This document shows positions 26,375 to 33,893 of a stretch of 34,059 nucleotides of DNA, piece by piece; within the stretch, counting starts at the first letter, position 1; the number at the start of each line of letters is the position of its first letter. A program made the position numbers and the translations under genes. The notes below the pieces were generated by a model. It saw only the letters and a list, made by a program, of their open reading frames with translations. It was not told where the DNA came from and did not search any database. Location of the stretch: the IMG/VR virus record IMGVR_UViG_3300030118_002508, positions 1 through 34,059 of that record. One strand, 5' to 3'. This stretch comes from a virus.

Positions 26375-27126
26375 CAAACATCACTCTCATTTATTATCAG
26401 CAGTAAAGTATTATCTTGCTCAAAGATTACAGGTTCATCATCGCCCATGTGTAACCTTGCCTCTCCTTCATCAAGATACTGTAGACACTTAGGTAACCAA
26501 TCACCAAAGTATGTTTCAACTGTAGCATTAGGACCGTCAGCGTCAGTAACAGGTAGTGTAGTGAACAGGCGACCTGTAGCAGCCTTACCAGCCACTATAC
26601 CCAAGTCGTTCTCTCCACAGTGTATTCGTAGTTTGAATTGCGAATCAGCAGCAACCAGCCCCTTCATACCTGATAATGAAATCAAATCCTTTGTTTCAAC
26701 ATTAGCGTGAACATTCAATGTAGCACCGGAGAAGTCAGACCAACCTACAGACGAACATGCCTCAAGCATCTTTCGGATAACCACAGTTTTACTTGCTGAT
26801 AAAATATCATCAGTGCTTGGTATCTGCAACTTGTTACCACCTGCTTCAATGTGAAGAGGCTTCACAGGGGTAGTCTGTCTGAGAGTTACCTCATCTTGCC
26901 TACTTGCTTTCAAGAAGGCTATGGCCTTCTCAAGCATAGCGATGTGAATGAAGCCTTCATTAGAAACAGTCACACCTGTAATGTGCTTACGCAAGTAGTA
27001 GTGTGCAAATCCTACCTCTATTGTAATGCGGTTGCCAGCGCAACTCATACGCACATCAGTTACACCCTTTCCAAAGGAGGAAAGGAATGCAAGTAATTCT
27101 TTTCTGTCTACATTTATTTTACACAT
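26374..27126 (-). CDS. PCNA-like sliding clamp
   Basis: A 250-residue clamp, the usual length for archaeal PCNA. The N terminus MCKINVDRKELLAFLSSFGKGVTDVRMS, the strand-helix series to HIAMLEKAIAFLKA, and the second-domain patterns (LISLSGMKGLVAADSQFKLRIH; TGRLFTTLP) fit the two-domain fold, with a C-terminal NTLLLIINESD strand. Similarity is weak at the residue level but the layout and place in front of PolB agree. The start is the ATG at 27126 with GGTGA 5 bases before it; longer in-frame starts up to a TTG at 27198 would add non-PCNA residues across a hairpin. Its partner is the clamp loader encoded at 29949-30887. Confidence 0.8.
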   Translation of the reverse strand: MCKINVDRKELLAFLSSFGKGVTDVRMSCAGNRITIEVGFAHYYLRKHITGVTVSNEGFIHIAMLEKAIAFLKASRQDEVTLRQTTPVKPLHIEAGGNKLQIPSTDDILSASKTVVIRKMLEACSSVGWSDFSGATLNVHANVETKDLISLSGMKGLVAADSQFKLRIHCGENDLGIVAGKAATGRLFTTLPVTDADGPNATVETYFGDWLPKCLQYLDEGEARLHMGDDEPVIFEQDNTLLLIINESDV

Positions 27127-27153
27127 TTTAATCACCATATAGTGGGGAGAGTA

Positions 27154-27175
27154 CGACTCATCTCGTGGTGAGTCG
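27154..27175 (-). promoter_or_regulatory. Inverted repeat upstream of PCNA
   Basis: A perfect 7-base stem (CGACTCA / TGAGTCG) with an 8-base loop sits 28 bases upstream of the PCNA start codon in the only long gap of the window. It could be an operator or an mRNA hairpin in the PCNA leader. The function is not shown by the sequence. Confidence 0.45.
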
Positions 27176-27196
27176 GTAGTACCAACAGCCTCGCCC

Positions 27197-27208
27197 AAAA
27201 GGAAAAAA
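27197..27208 (-). terminator. Possible T-rich terminator after the Sak4-like gene
   Basis: On the minus strand this reads TTTTTTCCTTTT, about 55 bases downstream of the Sak4-like stop. T-rich tracts end transcription in archaea without needing a hairpin. It is the only such tract between tightly packed genes here. The whole gap 27127-27263 is otherwise non-coding, and no TATA-like box at a proper distance from PCNA is obvious. Confidence 0.4.
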
Positions 27209-27263
27209 GCATGTACTCAATTACCTTACCAAGAACCCACTCATAGTCGGGATGACCTGAGCA

Positions 27264-28232
27264 TCATAAACTCCCATCATATAGTTCAGGCAAACCGAAC
27301 CATTGGTAGTCACCATCAGGCTTTGTTACAAAGACCGTCTTAGTTTGGTCTTGTAACGCAGGGTTTGTCTTACACTTATGGAAGCGAGCCTTATATTCAG
27401 TCTTTACTAACTCACCTTCATCATCATATTCTTCTTCAGTTTCCATCCAAATAATAGTCGGTAGGTAGTTGTTAGTCTTCTTTTCCCATTCCGGTTGCCA
27501 AGATGTTTCAGCATCTTTGCTGAATGAGAAGTTAGTATTGCGTAGGTGAGTTTCCCAAAAGACTCTCACACCTGCTCTCACAAGATTGCGAGATAACGCT
27601 GTCAATTGGTGGAAACGAGTGTTACGAATAGCCCAATCGGACTGTCGCTCAACACGCTTTGCATCACCTGCACCACGGTTGTCAGCCGCTTCGATACCAT
27701 CCTTAGCCAATCCTAAGTCAATGATTCTCATGTTGTTAGTGCAAATCTCTAACCATGAGTCAAGCCCACTCACAAGCACACCCCATACAGGCGCACCTTC
27801 GTTAGTGACTCTGTGTAAAATGAACTTCATAATGTCCATCACACGCTGATGGGTACCGGGATAATCATAGGCAGTACGGTCTTGAACACCCATCTGCCAC
27901 GGACTCCAACACTTGATGTTAGGGTTGTCACCTAATGCTGACTTGAGCATTGTAACACCCATGTCGAAATCTAACGCATGTAATTCTGCACCTTCCGGTT
28001 TAGATTTATCACTCTCAAAGGCATGTTTCACAATACCCGATTTACAAGTGCCATCATGCCCCGCAATGCCTATGAATTGGTGAGTCATCTTCTTTTCCTC
28101 ACCCATTTTGTTTTCTTCAGCACGAAGATGGGCGTATAGGTCATTACCAGCCTTAACCTGTTGAGGCTTAGGTGCCACCTTTACTTTCTTCTCTTCTGCT
28201 TGCGCTACCACTGTTTCTCCAAATCCTGCCAT
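27264..28232 (-). CDS. Sak4/RecA-like recombination ATPase
   Basis: A 322-residue P-loop protein. After a Lys-rich N-terminal stretch, the Walker A motif GHDGTCKS lies at 58-65 following the FIGIAG strand; the position normally held by Gly in GKS/T is Cys. A LHALDFDMG strand at 84-92 and a Walker B-type VLVSGLDSW strand (D158) follow, and then the conserved VFWETHL strand. This order (P-loop, DxD strand, hhhhDS) fits the Sak4/RadA-like core of phage single-strand annealing and recombination proteins and related phage AAA proteins. The ribosome site is AAGGAGAG. It follows a small gene by one base. Exact subfamily is uncertain. Confidence 0.7.
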   Translation of the reverse strand: MAGFGETVVAQAEEKKVKVAPKPQQVKAGNDLYAHLRAEENKMGEEKKMTHQFIGIAGHDGTCKSGIVKHAFESDKSKPEGAELHALDFDMGVTMLKSALGDNPNIKCWSPWQMGVQDRTAYDYPGTHQRVMDIMKFILHRVTNEGAPVWGVLVSGLDSWLEICTNNMRIIDLGLAKDGIEAADNRGAGDAKRVERQSDWAIRNTRFHQLTALSRNLVRAGVRVFWETHLRNTNFSFSKDAETSWQPEWEKKTNNYLPTIIWMETEEEYDDEGELVKTEYKARFHKCKTNPALQDQTKTVFVTKPDGDYQWFGLPELYDGSL

Positions 28233-28233
28233 C

Positions 28234-28455
28234 TTAATCTCTCCTTACACAATCTGCCTTCAAGTTAGGTTTTGATAAAACCAAGTCCTCTACTAATTCA
28301 TTGACTACCTCATCAATCTCATGAGTTGTTGATACATTGTCTATAATGCACTCAATAAGATTCTGTAAATCCTTTACATCATAGAAATCGAATAGTAAAT
28401 CTAATTCCCTCTTGTAACCTAACTGTTCTGCGTAATCATTCAAACTGACCAACAC
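28234..28455 (-). CDS. Small acidic unknown protein
   Basis: About 73 residues. The frame is open to an ATG at 28512, but that would overlap the upstream gene by 77 bases; the GTG at 28455, with GGAG 6 bases before it, gives only a 20-base overlap and is preferred. The protein is helical and acidic (LNDYAEQLGYKRELDLLFDFYDVKDLQNLIECIIDN, then HEIDEVVNELVEDLVL). I do not recognise it. It may be an accessory of the Sak4-like ATPase that follows one base later. Confidence 0.6.
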   Translation of the reverse strand: MLVSLNDYAEQLGYKRELDLLFDFYDVKDLQNLIECIIDNVSTTHEIDEVVNELVEDLVLSKPNLKADCVRRD

Positions 28456-29767
28456 CTGTATCTCCACCCGTTTCTCTTCTGCGGCATCTTCGTGGGTGAC
28501 CATAGATACCATAGACAGTCATCTTAGGTGATGTAAGTCCATCCCTTGTAGCCATACCAATACGGCCAAAGACAAAGACTGTGGACTTCTCAGCGTATGG
28601 GAATGACTCTTCACCCCAATGCGCTCTGAATGGGTTACAGGTCTTACCCACCGCACCCGGAATCCAACAAGTAACATCACCTGCTATTGGGCTGTTAAGC
28701 ACCATTAGGTAATTCTCACCTTCTGAATCATACTCGCTATCACGAGGCTCAGTGTTCAGTGAAGATATGATAGCCCTTGTAATAACAAGTGGCCCGAATT
28801 GTCTCTTCTCTCCACCTGATGTATAGAATTGCTTGCGCTCTTCGTATGCTTCTTCAAGTGAATCAATGCTCACATACAAGTCGTGGAACTCTGAGTTAGT
28901 CCAATACTTAGCAGGTTGTAGAAGTGGTCGTAGGTTTTCACTAACGAACTCATCAGTGTATTCAACTTCAAAGTTAGAATATATACCAAGCACATCTTTG
29001 AATGCTTCACTTGCATTATCTCTTGGTGGCACAACCTGTATCTTACATGGCCTACCAATGTCAAGGTTGTGATAGATATGCTCTTGTGTTAAATCCACTC
29101 TCCACATACCGATTGAGCCATTCTTCACGAAATCCTGTTCCTCTCCACCTAAGAAGTAGGCATAGCGACCAAACTTAACATAGGGTGCAGGTTGGTTGTC
29201 ATAAGTAGTCAGACATACCCAATCATTGTCAGCCTTGAAACCGAATGGTGGGTTTTCATCAGATGGTGCATCAAGCACAGTTTTACCTTCTTTGTGATGT
29301 AATGCCCATACATTACCTTCTTTCTCAAAGGCTCCAAGCCTACCACTTGATACAGCCTCATTAGGGTCTTCCTTGTATAACTTCAGATTAGCACGAACAA
29401 TGTTAGCGAGTCTGTCACTCTTCTTATCGTGCATACCCAAGAAACATCCAACCCATGTCTGTAGTTTGCTGTTAGAACCACTGCTTTTTCTGCGGGTTTC
29501 TAACATAAACTGCTCACACCAATCTACAAGTAAATCATCATCCTCTTGGGATGGGTCGTCACAAGCGTAGTTTTCCTTAATGTCCTCTAAGAACTCGTTT
29601 ATTGCATCGGCAAGTGTTTTACCTGTCCTTTCTGCATATTTCTCAAGACGGTCAATGACCCCTTGAGGGAGGTTAGCAGTGCTGTTACTATCTGCAACAG
29701 CACCAAACCCGTTTGCCTCCCCATATTCTTCTTCGTATTCATCTTCTTTGTCCCATGTGTTACTCAT
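28436..29767 (-). CDS. Putative OB-fold (RPA-like) ssDNA-binding protein
   Basis: A 443-residue protein. The N terminus is strongly acidic (about 1-20), then a helical region (VIDRLEKYAERTGKTLADAINEFLEDIKENY). From about 140 on it is beta-rich with OB-fold-like strand series: GRLGAFEKEGNVWALHHKEGKTVLD, later KIQVVPPRDN, and near the end STVFVFGRIGMATRDGL followed by KMTVYGIYGHP, which resembles the ends of RPA OB domains. Its place beside RFC, Sak4 and PCNA fits a single-strand binding protein, and none is otherwise visible in the window. The match is by pattern only, so this is a moderate guess. Start and stop overlap neighbours (ATGA upstream). Confidence 0.5.
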   Translation of the reverse strand: MSNTWDKEDEYEEEYGEANGFGAVADSNSTANLPQGVIDRLEKYAERTGKTLADAINEFLEDIKENYACDDPSQEDDDLLVDWCEQFMLETRRKSSGSNSKLQTWVGCFLGMHDKKSDRLANIVRANLKLYKEDPNEAVSSGRLGAFEKEGNVWALHHKEGKTVLDAPSDENPPFGFKADNDWVCLTTYDNQPAPYVKFGRYAYFLGGEEQDFVKNGSIGMWRVDLTQEHIYHNLDIGRPCKIQVVPPRDNASEAFKDVLGIYSNFEVEYTDEFVSENLRPLLQPAKYWTNSEFHDLYVSIDSLEEAYEERKQFYTSGGEKRQFGPLVITRAIISSLNTEPRDSEYDSEGENYLMVLNSPIAGDVTCWIPGAVGKTCNPFRAHWGEESFPYAEKSTVFVFGRIGMATRDGLTSPKMTVYGIYGHPRRCRRRETGGDTGVGQFE

Positions 29768-29952
29768 TCCTCATTCCTCCATTCTTCTAATTTTGCTAAT
29801 ACATCATTGTTGTATTCTTCCTTTACCAATTCATACACGCCCGGTATGGACTTGATGAGTGCTATACTACCTATATCTTCCAATAGATAGCACAAAGCCT
29901 CATCAAACATTTCATCTGTTACCCAACTGTAATCGTCTGTCTTTTCACTCAT
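29764..29952 (-). CDS. Small acidic unknown protein
   Basis: A 62-residue protein rich in Asp and Glu, largely helical (DEMFDEALCYLLEDIG, then VYELVKEEYNNDVLAKLEEW). No family recognised. It overlaps the clamp loader stop and the next start by 4 bases each (ATGA), so it is translated with them. Small acidic proteins at this place could contact the clamp loader or mimic DNA, but that is speculation. Confidence 0.7.
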   Translation of the reverse strand: MSEKTDDYSWVTDEMFDEALCYLLEDIGSIALIKSIPGVYELVKEEYNNDVLAKLEEWRNEE

Positions 29953-30887
29953 TTATTCATCTCCTTTTTCAATTGGGCTACTAATACCTCTACGAAGGAA
30001 TCATCACTCCCCGCCCATTCGTAGACATATTTCATCATGTCACCCCATACTGCCATAATAGCAAATGTAGTGTCAGGGTCATTGTCAAAGTGCTTTCTAA
30101 TTGCACGATGGAAGTTATTCATAAACGATAACTTATCCCCTGATGAATGTAATAAATCTAACAAGTTGTTTCTCAAATCATTCCACTCGTTAGATATGGT
30201 CATCTCCCACCAATCATCATCTTCTTGTTTCATGGTGAATTGTTTAATTGAATCTGCTGTCTTTGGAATACGCTCAAGTGAATTAACTGCTGCTCGCAAA
30301 TCTCCACCGTGGAACTCCACTACATCACCGTAAAATGGTTCCCACTCTACAGGTACTCCACATGACTCTGTGAGCCTTGTTAGGTGAGAAGCACCCTGCT
30401 TGGCTGATACCCTCTTGAAAGTGTATGTAGTACATCTACTCTTGATAGCAGGGCGTATCTTGTCACCATAGTTAGCAGTAAGAATGAAGAGTACCTTATC
30501 AGCATACTTCTCCATGATACCACGCATTGCATCTTGCGCTTGACTTGTAAGACCATCAGCCTCATCAAACACAACCACCTTGCGCTTTGTACCTATACCA
30601 CTTAGACGAGAGAAGTTCTTCACTTCCTCTCTAATGTGTCCAATACCCCTGTCATCACTTGCATTAGTCCACATGACATTCATTTCATTGTAGGCATTAC
30701 CAAGCAGGGTGCGAGCAATTGCATTGGCGGCACTTGTTTTACCTGTGCCGGGTTCACCTATGAATAGTAGAGCCGCAGGGTAATCACCTGTCCTCTCCCA
30801 TTCAAGGGCATCTTCTACGAATCTATTGTTGCCTACCACTTCGGTAACTCTTACAGGTCGTAGAACCTCATTCCAATTAACTGCCAT
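29949..30887 (-). CDS. RFC small-subunit-like clamp loader ATPase
   Basis: A 312-residue AAA+ protein that opens PCNA and loads it on DNA. Walker A is GEPGTGKTS at about 44-52, Walker B VVVFDEADGL at about 104-113 with the DEAD box, sensor 1 LTANY near 137, and the SRC arginine-finger motif at about 150-152. The collar part is short. I see no separate large RFC subunit in the window. The ATG at 30887 is preferred over a TTG at 30896: it lies 27 bases after a TATA-like box, exactly as in the helicase gene. It heads a chain of 4-base overlaps. Confidence 0.9.
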   Translation of the reverse strand: MAVNWNEVLRPVRVTEVVGNNRFVEDALEWERTGDYPAALLFIGEPGTGKTSAANAIARTLLGNAYNEMNVMWTNASDDRGIGHIREEVKNFSRLSGIGTKRKVVVFDEADGLTSQAQDAMRGIMEKYADKVLFILTANYGDKIRPAIKSRCTTYTFKRVSAKQGASHLTRLTESCGVPVEWEPFYGDVVEFHGGDLRAAVNSLERIPKTADSIKQFTMKQEDDDWWEMTISNEWNDLRNNLLDLLHSSGDKLSFMNNFHRAIRKHFDNDPDTTFAIMAVWGDMMKYVYEWAGSDDSFVEVLVAQLKKEMNK

Positions 30888-30896
30888 ATTCCTCAA

Positions 30897-30926
30897 TTCC
30901 TATCTCTTTTTCAGTTTAAATACTCT
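30897..30926 (-). promoter_or_regulatory. Archaeal-type promoter, copy B (clamp loader operon)
   Basis: The minus strand carries TATTTAAA (30922-30915) flanked by AGAG and CTGAAAAAGAG. Bases 30904-30926 are identical to 20052-20074. The box ends 27 bases before the ATG at 30887, the same spacing as in copy A, despite a one-base indel in the spacer. It overlaps the last codons and stop of the upstream gene, so the DNA is both coding and promoter-like here. Confidence 0.7.
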
Positions 30927-31342
30927 GACTTTAATTCATCATATTTTTCATCGTGTTGCTCTACCCAAGAAATGAATCTCTTCCAATTGCGATGTTTGTT
31001 TCTTGGGATTTTGGGTATAGGATTATCAATTACCCATTTCAGCATATGATACTTGACCCTATCAGTGGGTGACATTAAGAACTCAAACGCATCTAACACC
31101 TTCATCCATCTCCCTAATCTTTTTACACACTGTATTCTTTTAGTTTTCATCACAGTTAAACCATGTGAATTAGCCCATACCTCGATACATTTTTTCTGCT
31201 CTTCTGTGGTATTAGGTTTGAGTGTAATGAACTTTCTCACCTTCAATCCATAGGCGAAAGGCGTTTTGTCTACGGCTACCCTGAATGACAAGTGATTAAC
31301 TGCCAGCCCCAACCCAATGAACTCAGTCGGATTCACCATCAT
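30911..31342 (-). CDS. Unknown basic 143-residue protein
   Basis: Not recognised. It has a beta-rich N-terminal half (FIGLGLAVNHLSFRVAV, GLKVRKFITLKP), then a predicted helical and basic part (EEQKKCIEVWANSHG; KTKRIQCVKRLGRW; MLKWVIDNPIPK; NWKRFISWVEQHDEKY), which suggests nucleic acid binding. The start is ambiguous: GTG, ATG and ATG codons follow one another at 31345, 31342 and 31339. It overlaps the upstream gene by about 20 bases. Its 3' end carries promoter copy B. Confidence 0.65.
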   Translation of the reverse strand: MMVNPTEFIGLGLAVNHLSFRVAVDKTPFAYGLKVRKFITLKPNTTEEQKKCIEVWANSHGLTVMKTKRIQCVKRLGRWMKVLDAFEFLMSPTDRVKYHMLKWVIDNPIPKIPRNKHRNWKRFISWVEQHDEKYDELKSEYLN

Positions 31343-32543
31343 CACCCACTATTGCATAGTAATCTGTTATGTCATCTATGTCATCTATACCCATATCATC
31401 CTCAATGTCTACAAAACACAAATGCCAACCGTCAGTAGGCGACCATGTATGATTTAATTTCACCACTAAACAACCTTCTATGATGTGAAAGGCAAGTCTT
31501 GCTTTAACATTCAATCCTTTTCTTTTCAATGCGACTTCTAAATCAAATGGTAACTTTTCCATTATGATTGTCGTTGCATCCACAATTTCACCGCCATCAC
31601 TAAAACCGATAACAAATTCATATCCTTTTTTTCCTACATTCCTCACACTGAGTAACTGCCCGTATAATGTATTAGTGCCATTAGTCAATAAATAGTAATT
31701 ATTTTCATCAGTAATTAAAAAACCACCCTTCGCATATGACTGAAGTAATATCTGTGATTCATGCCATTCATGTGTAATAGGTTCCTTGTAATTGGAAAAT
31801 GATAATTCAATATCCTCATTGTGCCACATACCTGTACCTAGTGGATTCTCCCATACCCAACATTCTTCATCTCCATTTAACAAGGGCATGTACTTCGCAT
31901 TAAGTGTACCATTTCTATTCCTTGCTACCCCTTCACATACATGAATCATCTTTGAACAATCTGTGATGAACCACCACTTAGAAGGAGTCACTGTATTGTC
32001 CCATGTTTGTAATTTAACACTAGACGATTTAACTATCTTAGCAGGTGATATGTTATAGAAAATTACATTCATATATTCTTCAAAGGTATATTTCCCGTAT
32101 TCTAATTGACTGTGTTTCTTCAACCACTTGAGCATTCTATTCCTTATTGAACTCCATCTATAGTCTAACGCCCATCTCCATATTAACTCCGCCTCCTTTA
32201 CACCTAAAGAATGACAGAACGGTAAAATCCAGTTCTCATTATTGTAAGCGTTTCGTATTACACTAACAGCCTCTTTCAAAGTGATGATAGTCGTCTGCTC
32301 ATCAGACTCCCATGTAAGTATCTCACACAGTGGTTTACCCTCGGCTACATTATCAATATCATTAACGAATACACCTAACTCCTTAGCGAAGTTTATCTTC
32401 AGCATGTGACTAGATATTGACAGCCTACTATATGAATTGAGGAAGTCCCAAATAATACGACACTCTTTTTCTGAAATATCTTTCAGGAGTAATTTATTTG
32501 GCATCAGAGAAATTAACTCCGTCACTCTTGCGAGCGTGACCAT
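31323..32543 (-). CDS. Unknown 406-residue protein
   Basis: Not recognised. Residues about 1-160 are helical (TELISLMPNKLLL; EAVSVIRNAYN; EAELIWRWALDYRW), the rest is beta-rich with many aromatic residues (WWFITDC, CWVWENPLG, GFLITDENNYYLLTNG, LLSVRNVGKKGYEFVIGFSDGG). The C terminus is very acidic (DIEDDMGIDDIDDITD). A helical N terminus followed by an OB-like part recalls ATP-dependent DNA ligases, but the KxDG lysine motif is absent, so I do not call it a ligase. The ATG at 32543 leaves 4 bases after the upstream stop; an earlier ATG at 32561 lacks a ribosome site. Confidence 0.65.
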   Translation of the reverse strand: MVTLARVTELISLMPNKLLLKDISEKECRIIWDFLNSYSRLSISSHMLKINFAKELGVFVNDIDNVAEGKPLCEILTWESDEQTTIITLKEAVSVIRNAYNNENWILPFCHSLGVKEAELIWRWALDYRWSSIRNRMLKWLKKHSQLEYGKYTFEEYMNVIFYNISPAKIVKSSSVKLQTWDNTVTPSKWWFITDCSKMIHVCEGVARNRNGTLNAKYMPLLNGDEECWVWENPLGTGMWHNEDIELSFSNYKEPITHEWHESQILLQSYAKGGFLITDENNYYLLTNGTNTLYGQLLSVRNVGKKGYEFVIGFSDGGEIVDATTIIMEKLPFDLEVALKRKGLNVKARLAFHIIEGCLVVKLNHTWSPTDGWHLCFVDIEDDMGIDDIDDITDYYAIVGDDGESD

Positions 32544-32547
32544 AGTA

Positions 32548-33264
32548 TCACTCTTCTTCATCTAATGGTGAATGAATAACCGATAGACCCCATAACCACG
32601 GTGGTACACGCTCTCCGTTTCGCTCTTGGCCCAACACTGTAATAGTATCTGCGTACCCTCCATCAAATAGACCAGCATCAGCGAAGTCTTTGAGTTGCGC
32701 TCTTGTTAGAGCAGTGTATTTATTATCACTTGATTTCCACTGCATAAACAATGCATCTCCTGCTAACAAGTGGTAATCATCAGGGTCTACGGAGTTTACC
32801 TTATCACAACCACCACACTTCAACATATATCTCCACAGGTCAATAGGTACAGTTTCATTTGTATCAGTTTGTGCATCTACTGTTTCCACATATTCAGCAG
32901 TAGCACTTTCTAAGTCACAGTTAGCAAGTGGATAACCACATTCACACACCCACGCTCTTGCTATCTCTTGTCGCCTTTCAAACTCCATGTGTGCTTGAGC
33001 CTGTGGGTTTAGTGGTGGAGTAACTACCTGCACATCGTCAGGTTCCTCCACTGTATAACCACACTCTTTCAAGAGAATGGTTAGCCTTTCATAATGCTGC
33101 TCAGATACAGGGTGATTCATTCTGTAAACTAATGCGTAAGTATTGTCATTAGTTTTTCTGAAAGTAACACCGCTATCATCAGGTGACCATATACTATCTA
33201 CAGCCATGCTTGCAAAGTGTTTCTCTCCCCACTTAATCAAATCTTCACTCGGTTGCCAATCCAT
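32548..33264 (-). CDS. Unknown protein with zinc-binding cysteine pairs
   Basis: A 238-residue protein. The ATG at 33264 has AGGTGAGG 4 bases before it; a GTG at 33273 is the alternative. The N-terminal part (about 1-75) looks like a small alpha/beta domain. C107-x-C109 and C150-x-x-C153 flank a Thr/Glu-rich insert and could bind one zinc. The C-terminal part contains LWRYMLKCGGC, ALFMQWKS and a VPPWLWGLSVIH strand. No family recognised. It starts within the last 20 bases of the preceding zinc-binding gene. Confidence 0.6.
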   Translation of the reverse strand: MDWQPSEDLIKWGEKHFASMAVDSIWSPDDSGVTFRKTNDNTYALVYRMNHPVSEQHYERLTILLKECGYTVEEPDDVQVVTPPLNPQAQAHMEFERRQEIARAWVCECGYPLANCDLESATAEYVETVDAQTDTNETVPIDLWRYMLKCGGCDKVNSVDPDDYHLLAGDALFMQWKSSDNKYTALTRAQLKDFADAGLFDGGYADTITVLGQERNGERVPPWLWGLSVIHSPLDEEE

Positions 33265-33526
33265 TGTCCTCACCTGTTACCTCGCATATAGCGAACTCCC
33301 CACAGCAAAGGGCTATGTAAAGATAACGACCATCATCCATTTGTAGAATTTTATTACCAACTGAAGGGTCAGCACCACACACCGGGCAATCAAAACCAAA
33401 CTCGGAAGCATAGTGTTCGCTTACGAATTTTCTTTCTTCACCCTCAATTAAAATAGTATCATTGATGAACTCATCATCAAAATCTTTCATCGTTATAGAT
33501 TGATACGGATTGTATCTATCACTCAC
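33245..33526 (-). CDS. Small zinc-binding protein
   Basis: 93 residues from a GTG at 33526, chosen because it forms GTGA with the upstream stop and has a GGAGGTGAT ribosome site just before it; the frame is open further upstream but would overlap the neighbour. C47-P-V-C50 and C74/C75 with C81 are probable zinc ligands, with a GRYLYIALCC strand between. The function is unknown. It belongs to the run of small genes at the right end. Confidence 0.65.
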   Translation of the reverse strand: MSDRYNPYQSITMKDFDDEFINDTILIEGEERKFVSEHYASEFGFDCPVCGADPSVGNKILQMDDGRYLYIALCCGEFAICEVTGEDNGLATE

Positions 33527-33735
33527 TCTATCACCTCCACCTTTTGACATCGTTCCCATAGGTAGTCCATAGCCCATTCAATATCTTCTACTGTGCAAAT
33601 GAGAGGGTCACCAAATGTATCACTCATTTGATAACGATGAAAGTAATCATAACCGTTTCCTTCAAGACAAGTGTATTGCATGATGGCTATGTTCAATGCC
33701 TGTATCTTTGCTTTCGACTTAGGAAATCTCTTCAT
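33523..33735 (-). CDS. Small unknown protein
   Basis: 70 residues, with a basic N terminus (MKRFPKSKAKIQALNIAI) and an acidic/aromatic second half (DPLICTVEDIEWAMDYLWERC). No family recognised. The ATG lies 3-5 bases after a GGAGGTGAC ribosome site and overlaps the upstream stop as ATGA; its own stop overlaps the next start as GTGA. Confidence 0.65.
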   Translation of the reverse strand: MKRFPKSKAKIQALNIAIMQYTCLEGNGYDYFHRYQMSDTFGDPLICTVEDIEWAMDYLWERCQKVEVIE

Positions 33736-33893
33736 GCCGTCACCTCCAAGAAATCTCTCTCACTTCTTTTGTCACAGTGGGGGCATTGGTAAGTCACTAA
33801 AAGCGTTCTACCATCAAACCCAAATGTAGTATGATTATCATGCCACATATCACCTTCTATCCAATCATCATCTATTTTGTCACAACACTTCAT
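33732..33893 (-). CDS. 53-residue zinc-finger-like protein
   Basis: A very short gene. The protein begins MKCCDKIDDDWIEGDMW, continues through a TFGFDGRTLLVTYQC strand and has a CPHC pair near residue 39-42, so C3/C4 and the CPHC pair could bind one zinc. It ends in EVTA, encoded by the ribosome site of the next gene. Start overlaps the upstream stop (ATGA) and a GGAGGTGAC site precedes it. Length is small, but overlaps, ribosome site and zinc pattern support a real gene. Confidence 0.65.
   Translation of the reverse strand: MKCCDKIDDDWIEGDMWHDNHTTFGFDGRTLLVTYQCPHCDKRSERDFLEVTA

Noticed and set aside
26108-26710. 200-residue plus-strand frame across the PolB/PCNA junction
   Set aside because: It runs opposite two well-supported replication genes and has no domain pattern.
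27127-27198. Longer N terminus for PCNA from a TTG at 27198
   Set aside because: The additional residues do not fit PCNA, cover the hairpin, and the ATG at 27126 has a good GGTGA ribosome site and gives normal length.
27127-27263. tRNA or other structured RNA gene in the gap
   Set aside because: No cloverleaf, T-loop or acceptor pairing is visible; only one hairpin and a T tract.
28456-28512. ATG at 28512 as start of the small gene before Sak4
   Set aside because: It would overlap the upstream gene by 77 bases; the GTG at 28455 has a ribosome site and fits the compact overlap style here.
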